A stretch of DNA of 64,000 bases from Akkermansia muciniphila (GCF_030848305.1 NZ_CP114598.1:1426001-1490000); one strand, 5' to 3'. Positions 25,420 through 36,400 are shown, counted from the first letter of the stretch. Made by a program: numbers and translations. The notes: generated by a model from the sequence alone, not told the origin.

Positions 25420-26070
25420 TCAGCTGATGCAGCGGTAATAGTAATCCACGCGGGAGATGAACCAGGACCATTTGAAGCCGGGTTTGCCATTGTCCAGCAG
25501 AAGATGGGGGCAACGCTTGCCGGTCCAGTAGTAGTGGGGCACAACATTCCGCAGGGGAATATCGTGGGCATACATGTTGTAGGCCGCCAGTTTGGCGGCG
25601 CGGTCAAAGGTTTTGACGATGCTTTGTCCTCGCTTCTCACACATTTCAATGCCGATGGAGTACATGTCTCCGGGGCCGCCCCGGTCCGCATGGCGCCCTG
25701 TTTCATTCAGGGGGATATGCTGCATGGTCACGTACGGATCTACTGTATAATGCCAGTTGCAGCGCAAAGCTCCGTTATTCAGGGCGCGCGCGTGCTGCAT
25801 GGCGTCTGCGGACGGGTTTTCCGTGTTGTGCATGGTGATGAAGCGCGGCTTCATTCGGGAAGAACGGCGGCGGAGCGGAGAAGATTTAGGCATGAACATA
25901 GGCCGGACGTTGCATTCCGCCAGCAACTGGCGCGGAGAACGTTTCACCACGGGGACTCCGGAGGGCTTAAAAGAGATCATGGGTGCCATTCCTGCTTTTC
26001 CGGAAGGTCCCGAACAACTGGTCAGGGCAAGCAGGGCGGCGGTTTCCAGCAGAAAAGTTCTGCGGTCCAT
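25420..26070 (-). CDS. N-acetylmuramoyl-L-alanine amidase-like lipoprotein (Amidase_2 fold)
   Basis: 216 residues from ATG 26070: MDRRTFLLETAALLALTSC gives an Arg-Arg signal with a lipobox (LTSC, Cys19), so a Tat or Sec lipoprotein. The body has the Amidase_2/PGRP pattern with zinc ligands in FITMHNTENP, NWHYTVDPYVTMQHIPLNE and RCPHLLL. Family members cut the bond between muramic acid and the stem peptide. A further 27 codons are open upstream to 26151, but they would bury the signal peptide. The 228 bp from 26071 to 26298 hold no gene. Confidence 0.85.
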   Translation of the reverse strand: MDRRTFLLETAALLALTSCSGPSGKAGMAPMISFKPSGVPVVKRSPRQLLAECNVRPMFMPKSSPLRRRSSRMKPRFITMHNTENPSADAMQHARALNNGALRCNWHYTVDPYVTMQHIPLNETGRHADRGGPGDMYSIGIEMCEKRGQSIVKTFDRAAKLAAYNMYAHDIPLRNVVPHYYWTGKRCPHLLLDNGKPGFKWSWFISRVDYYYRCIS

Positions 26071-26298
26071 GCCCTGGACTTTCTCCAGCATGGGCTGGAG
26101 CTGACCGGAAAAGCGGGCAAGATAAGCGGCGATGGTGGAAATATTGCTCATACAAAGGCCGGAAGATGGGGAATTTTCAGCACGGATGCGGGAAAAGTTA
26201 AGTCCACGCTAAGATTCGCCCTTCTTCTTTGCAACGAAAAAGTGCGAAAGCTTCAGCATTGTGCCGAATTCTTCGCTTTTTTTGTCATATTGATCTGT

Positions 26299-27219
26299 TT
26301 AAACCGTTGTTAAGAGTAAAACAGTCTCTGCTTCTGCCGCAGTGACAGCATCCGCACCTGCCGGGGATAGGATGAATTCGCCCTTCCGGGCCGTTTTCCC
26401 GTCCCAGCACACGGAACCGTGGAGAACCGTGAAGACGGCGAAGCGGGATGAGTCCGGCTGGGTGAACCGTTCTCCCTTATCCAGACGGTATTCCTTTGTG
26501 GTGAAATGCGGCATTTCCGTCAGGTAGCCGGGGCGCTGGCAGAGTTCCCGGAATTCCCCGATGGAATCCAATGCCTGTTCCAGATGCAGTTCCCGCCCTC
26601 GTCCGGAGGCATCCGTGCGGTTCCAGTCATAAAGGCGGTAGGTGGTATCGCTGTTCTGCTGGATTTCCGCAATGAGATGTCCGGCGCCGATGGCATGAAC
26701 CAGTCCCGCCGGAATGTAAAGATGTTCCCCCGGTTCCAGATGGGCGGAGCTTATCAACTGCTCCATTTGTCCCGTTTCCGCCGCATGACGGATGTCCGGA
26801 AGTGAGGCGTTCTCCTTCATTCCCCCGTAAATCCGGGCATCCGGAGTTGCGTGCAGTACGTACCATATCTCATTTTTTACTTCTCCCTGCCGGGCTGCCG
26901 CCGTGCGTTCCGGGGGATGCACCTGGACGGAAAGGTTTTCGCGGGCATCCAGAATTTTGCAGAGCAGGGGAAATCGAGGGAAACGTTCGTAGCCGGGCCC
27001 GAAAATTTCCTGCCGGCGTTCTTCCCACAGCCGGTGCAGGGGCATTCCTGCCCATTCGCCGTCTTTTACGATGCTCATGGCTTCCGGGCGGTCGCTGATT
27101 TCCCACGCCTCCCCATAGGCTGTTTCCCGGTCGGGCAGTTCCCGTCCCAGCATGGTTCTCATGCTCTGGCCGCCCCAGATGCGCGGCTGGTAGATGGAAT
27201 GAAAGCGAAAAGGCTGCAT
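26299..27219 (-). CDS. manA: Mannose-6-phosphate isomerase, class I (short type)
   Basis: 306 residues, the compact Bacillus-like form. It has an N-terminal IYQPRIWGGQSM, EAWEISDRPE, the metal ligands in LSVQVHPPE and EPGEHLYIPAGLVHAIGAG, and a C-terminal cupin half. It interconverts fructose-6-P and mannose-6-P. With gmd and fcl 4 kb away it would supply the mannose branch toward GDP-fucose; the mannose-phosphate mutase and GDP-mannose pyrophosphorylase needed between them are not in the window. Confidence 0.93.
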   Translation of the reverse strand: MQPFRFHSIYQPRIWGGQSMRTMLGRELPDRETAYGEAWEISDRPEAMSIVKDGEWAGMPLHRLWEERRQEIFGPGYERFPRFPLLCKILDARENLSVQVHPPERTAAARQGEVKNEIWYVLHATPDARIYGGMKENASLPDIRHAAETGQMEQLISSAHLEPGEHLYIPAGLVHAIGAGHLIAEIQQNSDTTYRLYDWNRTDASGRGRELHLEQALDSIGEFRELCQRPGYLTEMPHFTTKEYRLDKGERFTQPDSSRFAVFTVLHGSVCWDGKTARKGEFILSPAGADAVTAAEAETVLLLTTV

Positions 27220-27261
27220 GGCTGTGGCGGAAGCGTAGGCTATCTTTTATGGGCGGGCAAG

Positions 27262-27291
27262 CAAAATGCCCACAGGGTTTCCTGTGGGCAT
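27262..27291 (-). terminator. Hairpin terminator after the PA14-like gene
   Basis: A perfect 11-bp inverted repeat (27266-27276 with 27281-27291, ATGCCCACAGG/CCTGTGGGCAT) with a 4-nt loop. In the minus-strand direction the stem is followed by a short TTTT. It lies between the PA14-like gene and manA, so manA probably has its own promoter. Confidence 0.7.
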
Positions 27292-27312
27292 GGAAAGGGA
27301 GGAACTGACGGG

Positions 27313-28557
27313 TTATTTGATGGATTCCCAAACAATGCCGATTTCGTCAAATGGCACGTGTTCCTTGTTCTTGTCCGGCTTCGGGACGCCGTAGTTGGTC
27401 CGGAACAGAGGCAGGATGGGGGCTCCCGTTTTAGGATCCTTGTTCAGGGGGGGCATGCCCACTTCCTCCAGAAGCAGGGCCATGCCGAATTCTCCCCCAG
27501 GAATTTCGCTAATCAGAATTTCAATAGGGTATACCTTTCCCTGTTCCACTTTGAATGTTTTACCAGCCGCAACGCCTCCTAGCGAGCTGTTCCAGTGTCC
27601 GGAGGAAGAGTACTTATAGAAAGTGACCGGTGGGGTATTGATGCCCACACTCTTAAGCTCCTTTTTCAGGTCGTCGTTTCCAGGTTTGTTTTCCATGGCT
27701 GCTATCCATTTTGGATTAGCGGTTATTTTCCCTAGTGATGCCTGGAACCAGCCATAATCAAACACATTTTCGTTATTGAAGCGTACGGCAATGACGTCGT
27801 CACCAGCTCCGACAAAGCGGAATGTTCCGGATTTTGGAGCGCGCACTTTGCCGCGATAGATGGCAATCCATCGGCTTGGTTTGACTTTGTCCGCGCAACC
27901 GTAGGCCTTAGGCGCGTCATTGGCGGATGTTCTGGGAACGTAGAACTGTGCTGCGTAAAGCTGTTGGGGCGCCTTATAGAAACGGTTCATATCCTTTTCA
28001 TCCCACCCTCGATTAATGAAGCGGGAAAGAACGGAACAAAACTGTTCCTGAGACAGATTGGTAGGACGTCCGCCAGGAGTTTGCTTGGTGTCGTAAAAGG
28101 TCCCTACCAGCGTGCTTCCGGAGGGTTGGGACGTACCGAAGGCGGAAGTGGCGTCCCCCAGGTCGGGGCCGAAGCCGTCTCCCATGCCAAGGGCGGTTCC
28201 TTCCTCCAGCATGACGGGTTCATCAGGCGCGTCAATGTCAATCTTGGGGAGGTTCACCGGAGCGGCGGCCGCTGCCACCACAACCTTGACGGGCGTCTCC
28301 GCGTGGGAAGAAGAGGAAGTTTCCCTCTGCACTTCCGGCGGCGGAGGCGTGTCCGACGGCGGAGCATCGTCCGGCGTAATGTAGCCGACGACCTTGGGCT
28401 CTTCCGGGGGGGCGATGATGATCGTCAGAGAGTAGAGAATGGCTCCTGCCAAAACGACGGAGAGAATGGATGTCGCGAATGCGGCAATATAATTTTTCCG
28501 CCTTTCCTTGCGCAGGGTGTCCACTGCGTCTTCCGTGGGTTCTATATGAAGGCTCAT
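27313..28557 (-). CDS. Membrane-anchored protein with a PA14-like domain
   Basis: 414 residues from ATG 28557 (MSLHIEPTEDAVDTLRKERR); nine upstream codons are open but unlikely. One membrane helix (about 24-48) is followed by a Pro/Ser/Ala-rich periplasmic linker (about 55-110). A domain then resembles PA14 or related carbohydrate-binding beta barrels: WIAIYRGKVRAPKSGTFRFV, AGDDVIAVRFNNENVFDYG, and later YPIEILISEIPGGEFGMALL. PA14 domains bind glycans in many surface proteins. The N-terminal layout is like TonB without its C-terminal domain. Function unknown; a role in glycan handling at the envelope is a guess. Confidence 0.65.
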   Translation of the reverse strand: MSLHIEPTEDAVDTLRKERRKNYIAAFATSILSVVLAGAILYSLTIIIAPPEEPKVVGYITPDDAPPSDTPPPPEVQRETSSSSHAETPVKVVVAAAAAPVNLPKIDIDAPDEPVMLEEGTALGMGDGFGPDLGDATSAFGTSQPSGSTLVGTFYDTKQTPGGRPTNLSQEQFCSVLSRFINRGWDEKDMNRFYKAPQQLYAAQFYVPRTSANDAPKAYGCADKVKPSRWIAIYRGKVRAPKSGTFRFVGAGDDVIAVRFNNENVFDYGWFQASLGKITANPKWIAAMENKPGNDDLKKELKSVGINTPPVTFYKYSSSGHWNSSLGGVAAGKTFKVEQGKVYPIEILISEIPGGEFGMALLLEEVGMPPLNKDPKTGAPILPLFRTNYGVPKPDKNKEHVPFDEIGIVWESIK

Positions 28558-28668
28558 ACATGTATGATAGCATAAGAATCCCATCTGTTGAGTAACATGA
28601 GGATAACAAGGATAACATGTCGGTAACGAAAAAGGCTGCCTTTGCCGTCCTTTTCCCTCATGGGCTTT

Positions 28669-29994
28669 TCAGCGTTTCCGCCGTCTTCCCTTTCCTCCCC
28701 GGGGCAGCGCAATGGCAAGGGTGGCGCAGACGCCCAGAATCAGGGGATAATACAGGTATTCCATGATCAGCAGGGGGGAGACCTGGGAGATTCCGGCGGC
28801 CATGAGCATTTGAGCCCCGTAAGGGATGACTCCCTGAACCAGGCAGGAAAAAGTGTCCAGAATGCTCGCGCTGCGCTTGGGAGGGATATGGAATTTATCG
28901 CTGATTTCCTTGGCGATGGGGCCAGCCGTGATGATGGCGATCGTATTGTTGGCCGTGCAGAGGTTGGCTAGGGAGACCAGTCCGGCAATGCTGAATTCCG
29001 CGCCGCGCCTGCTGCGGATATGGGCCGTGATTTTTTCGATAATGTACGCGATGCCCCCGTTGAAACGGATGAGGGACAGCACGCCGCCTGCCAGCAGAGT
29101 AACGATAATCAGTTCTCCCATGCCGGTCATTCCGCTGCCCATGGCTTGGAACCAGGCGATGAAGGAGAAATAACCCATGCCGATTCCAATCAGTCCCGTG
29201 GCAAGGAGTCCCAGGGTCAGAACGGTCATGACGTGGATTCCTGCCAGGGCCGTCGCCAGCACGAGCAGATAGGGGAATACTTTCATCCATTCAATGGAGG
29301 TGTCCGCCGTGGAGGGGGACTGCACGTTCCATCCGAGCAGGATGTAGCAGGCCAGGGCCAGCAGGGCGGCGGGAAGCACTACCTTGAGGTTGGCCTGAAA
29401 TTTGTCCCGCATGGAGCAGCCCTGCGTACGGGTGGCGGCGATCGTGGTGTCTGAAATGAAGGAAAGATTGTCTCCGAAGAATGCTCCTCCCACCACAATG
29501 GCCGTCATCATGCCGGCGCTGACCTGAGTGGCCTGCGCCAGCCCCGTGGCTACGGGAGCCAGGGCGACAATGGTGCCTACGGAAGTTCCTACGGAGAGGG
29601 AGATGAAGCAGGAGGCGATGAAAACGCTGGCAAGCAGCAGATTGTCCGGCAGGAGCCGCAGCGTGAGCTGGACGGTAGCGTCAATGGCCCCCATGTCCCT
29701 GGCCGCCTGGGCGAAGGCTCCTGCCAGCACGAAAATCCAGATCATCATCAGGATGTTCCGGTTGGCCACTCCGGAGGAAAACAGATCCACCCGTTCCGCC
29801 ATGCTTTTTCCGCGGGTAATGAAAACGGCCCAGACGGCCGCCGCCGTAAAGGCCACCGTTACCGGGACGGCGTAAAAATCCTGTACGGCTATGGAGATGA
29901 CCAGGTAAAGCAGGAAGAAAACCAGCAGGGGGCTTAACGCCCACAAGCTGGCTTTGGCGGGGGGTGGATTTTGCTTGTCCGGGTGGCTGGTCAT
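28669..29994 (-). CDS. nhaC: Na+/H+ antiporter, NhaC family
   Basis: 441 residues with about 10-12 membrane helices. The family's central block is present (FISLSVGTSVGTIVALAPVA, GGAFFGDNLSFISDTTIAAT), as is a late NTIAIITAGPIAKEIS-type segment. NhaC proteins exchange sodium for protons; some relatives exchange amino acids or malate/lactate. It begins 28 bp after the fcl stop codon, so it may be cotranscribed with the GDP-fucose genes, although no functional link is obvious. Confidence 0.85.
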   Translation of the reverse strand: MTSHPDKQNPPPAKASLWALSPLLVFFLLYLVISIAVQDFYAVPVTVAFTAAAVWAVFITRGKSMAERVDLFSSGVANRNILMMIWIFVLAGAFAQAARDMGAIDATVQLTLRLLPDNLLLASVFIASCFISLSVGTSVGTIVALAPVATGLAQATQVSAGMMTAIVVGGAFFGDNLSFISDTTIAATRTQGCSMRDKFQANLKVVLPAALLALACYILLGWNVQSPSTADTSIEWMKVFPYLLVLATALAGIHVMTVLTLGLLATGLIGIGMGYFSFIAWFQAMGSGMTGMGELIIVTLLAGGVLSLIRFNGGIAYIIEKITAHIRSRRGAEFSIAGLVSLANLCTANNTIAIITAGPIAKEISDKFHIPPKRSASILDTFSCLVQGVIPYGAQMLMAAGISQVSPLLIMEYLYYPLILGVCATLAIALPRGGKGRRRKR

Positions 29995-30022
29995 GGGGTG
30001 AGGGGGGGAGCCGACGGAAAGG

Positions 30023-31111
30023 TCAGTTGCCGGCAGCGCACATCCGGCTCAGATACCACCGGTAAATGCGTTCCACTCCTTCTTCCAGCTCCACCCGGTG
30101 TTTCCAGCCCAGGGAATGCAGCCTGGAGACGTCCGTCAGCTTGCGCATGGTGCCGTCCGGCTTGTCTGCGTTGAACACCAGATTGCCCCGGTAGCCTTCC
30201 GTAGCGGCAATCAGCCGGGCCAGTCCGCCGATGGAGATTTCCTTCCCGGTTCCGATATTGATATGGCAGTTCCGCACTTCCCTGCCTCCTTCTTGCAACT
30301 GGCTGAAATCCACTTGCTCCATCACATGGACGCAGGCGTCCGCCATGTCCTCGCTCCACAGGAATTCGCGCAGGGGTGTTCCCGTACCCCACAGTTCCAC
30401 GGAACCGGGGGTGATGCCGTATTTGTCCAGCACGGCCAGGATTTCCCTTTCTTCAGTCGTTCCGTCCACCTGTTCCACAGGGCGCATATCCAGATCTTTC
30501 CGCACGGCGTTCCAGTCTCCTTCCATCAGGCACTTGGCCAGGTGTATCTTGCGCACCATGGCGGGCAGCACATGACTGTTTTCCAGGTGGAAATTGTCAT
30601 TGGGGCCGTACAGGTTCGTAGGCATGACGGCGATGTAGTTGGTGCCGTATTGCAGGTTGAAGCTTTCGCACATCTTCAGCCCCGCTATTTTGGCGATGGC
30701 ATAAGGTTCGTTGGTGTATTCCAGCGGGGAGGTAAGCAGGGCGTTTTCCTTCATGGGCTGGGGCGCTTCGCGCGGGTAGATGCAGGTGCTCCCCAGGAAG
30801 AGGAGCTTGGATACGCCATGCCGGAAACTTTCCCCGATAACGTTCTGCTGAATCTGGAGGTTGCGGAAGATGAAGTCCGCCCGGTAGCGGGAATTGGCGA
30901 TGATGCCGCCCACAAACGCCGCCGCCAGAAAGACGTATTCCGGCTTTTCCCGGTCAAAGAATTCCCGGACGGCCGCAGGATCTTCCAGGTCCAGTTCTTG
31001 GTGCGTCCGTCCAATCAGGTTGGAATAGCCTTTGTTTTCCAGAGATTTCCAGATGGCGGAACCAACGAGGCCGCGGTGTCCGGCCACAAAGATTCTGCTG
31101 TTTTTGTTCAT
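30023..31111 (-). CDS. fcl: GDP-L-fucose synthase
   Basis: 362 residues from ATG 31111, which lies 1 bp after the gmd stop. Extended SDR family: GHRGLVGSAIW (NADP-binding), GSTCIYP, YAIAKIAGLKMCE (catalytic Tyr/Lys) and a C-terminal substrate domain. An insert of about 40 residues (near 215-255, DLDMRPVEQVDGTTEEREIL) makes it longer than E. coli WcaG. It converts GDP-4-keto-6-deoxymannose to GDP-L-fucose, the donor for fucosylated surface glycans. Confidence 0.95.
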   Translation of the reverse strand: MNKNSRIFVAGHRGLVGSAIWKSLENKGYSNLIGRTHQELDLEDPAAVREFFDREKPEYVFLAAAFVGGIIANSRYRADFIFRNLQIQQNVIGESFRHGVSKLLFLGSTCIYPREAPQPMKENALLTSPLEYTNEPYAIAKIAGLKMCESFNLQYGTNYIAVMPTNLYGPNDNFHLENSHVLPAMVRKIHLAKCLMEGDWNAVRKDLDMRPVEQVDGTTEEREILAVLDKYGITPGSVELWGTGTPLREFLWSEDMADACVHVMEQVDFSQLQEGGREVRNCHINIGTGKEISIGGLARLIAATEGYRGNLVFNADKPDGTMRKLTDVSRLHSLGWKHRVELEEGVERIYRWYLSRMCAAGN

Positions 31112-31112
31112 C

Positions 31113-32180
31113 TCAGAAACGGACGGGAGTTTTGACGTATTCCATGTCGTGGCGCACCATGATGCGCACGAGCTCCTCAAACGGCGTGGAGGTGGGGTTC
31201 CAGCCAAGAAGGGTTTTGGCCTTGGTGGGGTCTCCCAGCAGTTGTTCAACTTCGGCAGGGCGGAAATATTTGGGATCCACTTCCACCAGGATATTGCCCG
31301 TCTTCCTGTCGCGGCCGCGTTCTTCCACGCCTTCCCCTTCCCATTCCAGCTCTATTCCGGCTTCACGGAAGGCCAGCGTGCAGAATTCCCGTACCGTGTG
31401 CATTTCCCCGGTGGCGATGACGAAGTCTTCCGGCTTGTCGTGCTGGAGAATCAGCCACATGCATTCCACGTAATCCTTCGCGTACCCCCAGTCGCGCAGG
31501 GCGTTCAAGTTGCCCAGGTAAAGCTTGTCCTGCATGCCCTGGGCAATGCGGGCCGCCGCCAGCGTGATCTTGCGGGTAACGAAGTTTTCCCCGCGGCGTT
31601 CGCTTTCGTGGTTGAACAGGATGCCGTTGACGGCGAACATGCCGTAGGATTCCCGGTAATTCTTGGTGATCCAGAATCCGTATTGCTTGGCTACGCCGTA
31701 AGGGGAGCGGGGATAAAACGGCGTGGTTTCCTTCTGGGGAACTTCTTGCACCAGCCCGAAGAGCTCGGACGTGGAGGCCTGGTAAATGCGGCATTTCTTT
31801 TCCATGCCCAGAATGCGGACGGCTTCCAGCATGCGGAGGGTTCCCACGGCGTCCGTTTCCGCCGTGTATTCCGGTACGTCAAAGCTGACTTTCACATGGC
31901 TCTGGGCTGCCAGATTGTAGATTTCATCCGGCTGCACGGTCTGGATGATGCGGATGAGGGAACTGGAATCCGTCATGTCTCCGTAATGAAGGTTGACCAG
32001 CCGGTTCTTTTTCATGTCCCGCACCCATTCGTCCAGGTAAAGGTGTTCGATGCGTCCCGTGTTGAAGGAGGAGGACCGTCGCAGGATGCCGTGTACTTCA
32101 TACCCTTTATCAATCAGGAATTCTGCGAGAAAGGAGCCGTCCTGACCCGTAATGCCGGAGATTAATGCGATTTTGCTCAT
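31113..32180 (-). CDS. gmd: GDP-mannose 4,6-dehydratase
   Basis: 355 residues. [20 protein letters not shown] gives the NADP site; [10 protein letters not shown] and [15 protein letters not shown] hold the catalytic Thr/Glu and Tyr/Lys. [15 protein letters not shown] is family-specific. It makes GDP-4-keto-6-deoxy-D-mannose, the substrate of fcl, which follows with 1 bp between. A terminator-like hairpin separates gmd from carA upstream. Confidence 0.96.
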   Translation of the reverse strand: MSKIALISGITGQDGSFLAEFLIDKGYEVHGILRRSSSFNTGRIEHLYLDEWVRDMKKNRLVNLHYGDMTDSSSLIRIIQTVQPDEIYNLAAQSHVKVSFDVPEYTAETDAVGTLRMLEAVRILGMEKKCRIYQASTSELFGLVQEVPQKETTPFYPRSPYGVAKQYGFWITKNYRESYGMFAVNGILFNHESERRGENFVTRKITLAAARIAQGMQDKLYLGNLNALRDWGYAKDYVECMWLILQHDKPEDFVIATGEMHTVREFCTLAFREAGIELEWEGEGVEERGRDRKTGNILVEVDPKYFRPAEVEQLLGDPTKAKTLLGWNPTSTPFEELVRIMVRHDMEYVKTPVRF

Positions 32181-32266
32181 GTGGTGTGTAGGTGGTTTGC
32201 TGGCGGGAGTGATTGATGAAAGGAACCCTCTCCCAGAGCATGAAATTCATGCGCTTCGGTGCATAA

Positions 32267-32302
32267 ATAAAGCATTTTTCCCTGTGAGGCGAGAAAAATG
32301 CT
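32267..32302 (-). terminator. Terminator between carA and gmd
   Basis: A 10-bp stem (32271-32280 with 32293-32302, AGCATTTTTC/GAAAAATGCT) is followed in the minus direction by TTTATTTATG. It would end the carB-carA transcript. The remainder of 32181-32328 shows no gene. Confidence 0.7.
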
Positions 32303-32328
32303 CTGGTCTTGAAGGTGGTCCGTATGGC

Positions 32329-33447
32329 TCAGCGTACCTCCTGCCGCCTGGTGGAGGCGATCATCTGCTTGAAGTCCCGGAACAGGTACTGGGGATCCCT
32401 GGGGCCGGGAGCCGCTTCCGGGTGGTATTGCACGCTGAATACGGGAAGCGTCCTGTGGGCGATGCCCTCCACGGTATTGTCATTCAGATTGATCAGCGTT
32501 ATTTCCACGTCGTCCGGAACGGTGGCCGGATCCACGGCAAAACCGTGGTTCTGGGATGTGATGCTGATTTTACCCGTTTTCAGGTCTTTGACCGGATGGT
32601 TCGCGCCCCGGTGCCCGAATTTCAGCTTGAAGGTTTTCGCTCCCAGCGCGTGGGAAATAATCTGATGGCCCAGGCAGATGCCGAACATGGGCACTTTCCC
32701 AATCAAGGCAGCCACTTCCCGGTGAATGTCCGTCAGCGTGGCGGGATCTCCCGGACCATTGGAAAGAAAAACTCCGTCCGGGTTCATGGCCAGCACTTCC
32801 TCCGCCTTCGTATGGGCGGGAACTACGGTTACGCGGAAGCCGTTTTCCCTCAACTGGCGCAGGATGTTGTATTTAATGCCGAAGTCAAAGGCTACGATAT
32901 CGTATTCCGCAGGGGGCAGAGCTTTTTCCGTAACCAGCGCATCCACTTCCTCCGGCGCCATGGGGCGGGAACCGATTTTGTCCACGATGTTGCAGCCTTC
33001 CATGGAGGGGGCGTTTCTGGCTGCTTCCACGGCTTCCTCAGGAGTCAGCTCCGTGGTGAGGCAGGCGCGCATGGCACCGGCGGAGCGCAGATGCTTGGCG
33101 ATTTTGCGTGTATCCACCCCTTCAATGCCGATGACGCCCTGTTTTTCCAGCCACGGGCCCAGGGATTCCGTGGCCCGCCAGTTGGAGTGAACCTTCGCCA
33201 GCTCCGCCACCACAAAACCGCTGACCTGCGCTTTGTCTGATTCCCCGTCTTCCGGATTGACACCGTAATTGCCGATCAGGGGATAGGTCATGGTGACGAT
33301 CTGGCCGCTGTAGGACGGATCCGTCAATACTTCCTGATAGCCGGTCATGGACGTGTTGAAGCAGGCTTCCCCCACTTCCGTGCCCGTGGCCCCGAAGTGC
33401 GAACCGATGAAGACGCTTCCGTCTTCCAGTGCGAGAATGGCTCTCAT
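32329..33447 (-). CDS. carA: Carbamoyl-phosphate synthase small subunit
   Basis: 372 residues from ATG 33447 (MRAILALEDGSVFIG). The N-terminal CarA domain and a class I glutamine amidotransferase are clear: FLSNGPGDP, the nucleophile Cys in MFGICLGHQ, and FSVQYHPEAAPGP with the catalytic His/Glu. It releases ammonia from glutamine for carB. It is transcribed after carB (32 bp gap), the reverse of the common carA-carB order. Confidence 0.97.
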   Translation of the reverse strand: MRAILALEDGSVFIGSHFGATGTEVGEACFNTSMTGYQEVLTDPSYSGQIVTMTYPLIGNYGVNPEDGESDKAQVSGFVVAELAKVHSNWRATESLGPWLEKQGVIGIEGVDTRKIAKHLRSAGAMRACLTTELTPEEAVEAARNAPSMEGCNIVDKIGSRPMAPEEVDALVTEKALPPAEYDIVAFDFGIKYNILRQLRENGFRVTVVPAHTKAEEVLAMNPDGVFLSNGPGDPATLTDIHREVAALIGKVPMFGICLGHQIISHALGAKTFKLKFGHRGANHPVKDLKTGKISITSQNHGFAVDPATVPDDVEITLINLNDNTVEGIAHRTLPVFSVQYHPEAAPGPRDPQYLFRDFKQMIASTRRQEVR

Positions 33448-33479
33448 GGTGATGTAAGTATGCTGTAGGTGGTGCGGGA

Positions 33480-36400
33480 TTAAAGGTTTTGGGCGTGGTA
33501 TTCCTGAATGGTGCACACCTGAAGATTTTTGTTCTTCAGCGCCTCAATGGCATTCACGCAGGCCTGCGCGGAAGCCAGGTTGGTGCAATAGGAGGTTTTG
33601 GCGGCAATGGCGGAGGAACGGATGATGATGTCGTCCGCTCGCGCGTCGTGGGAGCCGGGCGTGTTGATGATGAAATCAATGTCCCCGTTTTTAATATGGT
33701 CCACGATGTTGGGGCGGCGCGCCTCGTTGACTTTGTAGGCGCGTTCGCATTCAATGTCGTGCTGGAGCAGGTGAATCATCGTGCCGCGCGTGGCGCACAG
33801 CGTGAATCCCATGTCCGCCAGCTGCCGGGCCATGTGAAGCACCCGGTCCTTGTCCCGGTCATTTACGGAAATGAAGACTTTGCCTTCCGTCGGCAGGGGA
33901 TTGAATGCGCTGACCTGGGATTTTGCGAAGGCGATGTCCGGGTCGGGATCAATGCCCATTACCTCTCCGGTGGATTTCATCTCCGGCCCCAGCACCACGT
34001 CGATGCCCGGGAAGCGGCCCCATGGGAAAACGGCTTCCTTCACGCAATAGTATTCCGGAGTGATTTCCCGGGTAAAGCCCAGTTCCGCCAGCGTTTTGCC
34101 GGCCATGACCTGTGCGGCCAGCTTGGCGAGGGGCCTTCCGATGGATTTGGAGACGAACGGCACGGTGCGGGAAGCGCGCGGATTCACCTCAATGACGTAA
34201 AGCTGTTCATCTTTTACGGCAAACTGGATGTTCATCAGCCCGCAGACGTTCAGTTTGCGCGCCAGCTCCTTGGAAGCCCGCGTGATTTCCTTGTGCATTT
34301 TCATGGAAATGCCCATGGCGGGAATCATGCTGGCGGAGTCCCCGGAATGGATGCCCGCCGGTTCCACATGCTGCATGATGGCTCCGATGACGGCGCGCTC
34401 CCTGTCCGCGATGACATCCACGTCAATCTCCACGGCATTTTCCAGGAAACGGTCAATCAGCACGGGGCGTTCTTCGGAAGCTTCCACGGCTTCATTCATG
34501 TACCGGCGCAGTTCTTTTTCCTCATATACAATGATCATGCCGCGTCCGCCCAGCACGAAGGAGGGGCGCAGCAGCACCGGGTAACCGATGCGCGCGGCAA
34601 TGGCGGCGGCGTCTTCCACATTGGTGGCCGTTCCTGCATCCGCCTGTTTCAGCCCCAGTTCCTTCAACAGGGCGGAGAAATGTTCGCGGTCTTCCGCCAG
34701 GTCAATGGCCTTGGGGCTGGTGCCGATGATGGGCACGCCGTGGGCTTCCAGAGCGTTGGCCAGGTTCAGCGGAGTCTGGCCTCCGAACTGGACGATGACT
34801 CCGTCCGGCTTCTCCTGCTCGCAGATATGAAGCACGTCTTCCAGCGTCAGGGGTTCAAAGAAAAGCTTGTCGGAGGAATCGTAGTCCGTGGAGACGGTTT
34901 CCGGGTTGGAGTTTACGATGATGGTTTCATAACCCATTTCCCGCAGAGCTATGGAGGCGTGCACGCAGCAGTAGTCGAATTCAATCCCCTGGCCAATGCG
35001 GTTCGGGCCGCCGCCCAGGATGAGGATTTTTTTTCTGCCTGTTTCGCGGGCTTCATTTTCATCTCCATAGGTGGAATAAAAGTAGGGGGTGTAGGCTTCG
35101 AACTCCGCGGCGCAGGTATCCACCAGCCGGTATCCGGGCACAATGCCCTGTTCCAGACGTTCCTTCCGGATGTTTTCTTCCGTGGTTCCCCGGGCCAGGG
35201 CGATTTGCCGGTCGGAAAAGCCCAGCTTCTTGGCTTCCCGCAAATCCAGCTTGTCCAGGCTGTCGCCCGCTCTGGCCAGGTCCTGCATTTGCGCCAGGAA
35301 CCAGGGATCAATCTGGGTAAGCTGCTGCACTTCATCCAGGGAAAATCCGTTGCTGAACGCCGTTTGAATCCAGAAAATGCGTTCCGCCGTGGGAACAGCC
35401 AGTTTCCGCGTGATCTCTTCTGCGGAAGGCGCCTGCGGAGCCTTCGCGTCAAATCCCCAGCCCCAGCGTCCCGTTTCCAGGGAACGCAGGGCCTTTTGCA
35501 GGGATTCCTTGAAAGTGCGTCCGATGGCCATGGCCTCCCCTACGGACTTCATGGACGTGGTCAGGTGTTCGTCCGCCTGCTTGAACTTTTCAAACGTGAA
35601 GCGGGGGACCTTGGTAACCACATAGTCGATGGTGGGCTCAAAGCAGGCGGGCGTTTCCCGCGTGATGTCATTCCGCAGTTCGTCCAGCGTGTAGCCCACG
35701 GCCAGTTTGGCGGCCAGTTTGGCAATGGGGAACCCCGTGGCCTTGGAAGCCAGCGCGGAGGAACGGGAAACGCGGGGGTTCATTTCAATGACAATCATGC
35801 GGCCGTTGGCCGGATTAATGGCGAACTGGATGTTGGAACCGCCCGTCTCCACGCCGATCTCCCGGATGACGGCGAAGGAAGCGTCCCGCATGGCCTGGTA
35901 TTCACGGTCCGTGAGGGTCTGGATGGGGGCTACGGTGATGGAATCCCCTGTATGCACGCCCATGGGGTCGATGTTTTCAATGGAGCAAATGACCACGCAA
36001 TTGTCCGCGCGGTCCCTCATTACCTCCATTTCAAATTCTTTCCAGCCGATCAGGGACTCTTCAATCAGGATTTCGGAAACGGGGGAAAGATCCAGCCCCC
36101 GGGCGCATATCTCCTCAAATTCCGTTTTATTGTACGCCACGCCGCCTCCCATGCCGCCCAGCGTGAAGGCGGGGCGGACAATCAGGGGAAAGGAACCGAT
36201 GTCCCCGGCTACCCGGCGCGCTTCCTCCATGGTGTGCGCAATGCCGGAACGCGGCACGTCCAAGCCAATGCGGAGCATGGCTTCCTTGAACAGGTTGCGG
36301 TCCTCCCCGCGGTCAATGGCGTCCGCGTTGGCTCCGATCATACGCACCTTTTCCCTCTCCAGCACGCCGCTGCGGTGCAGTTCCATGGCGCAGTTCAGGG

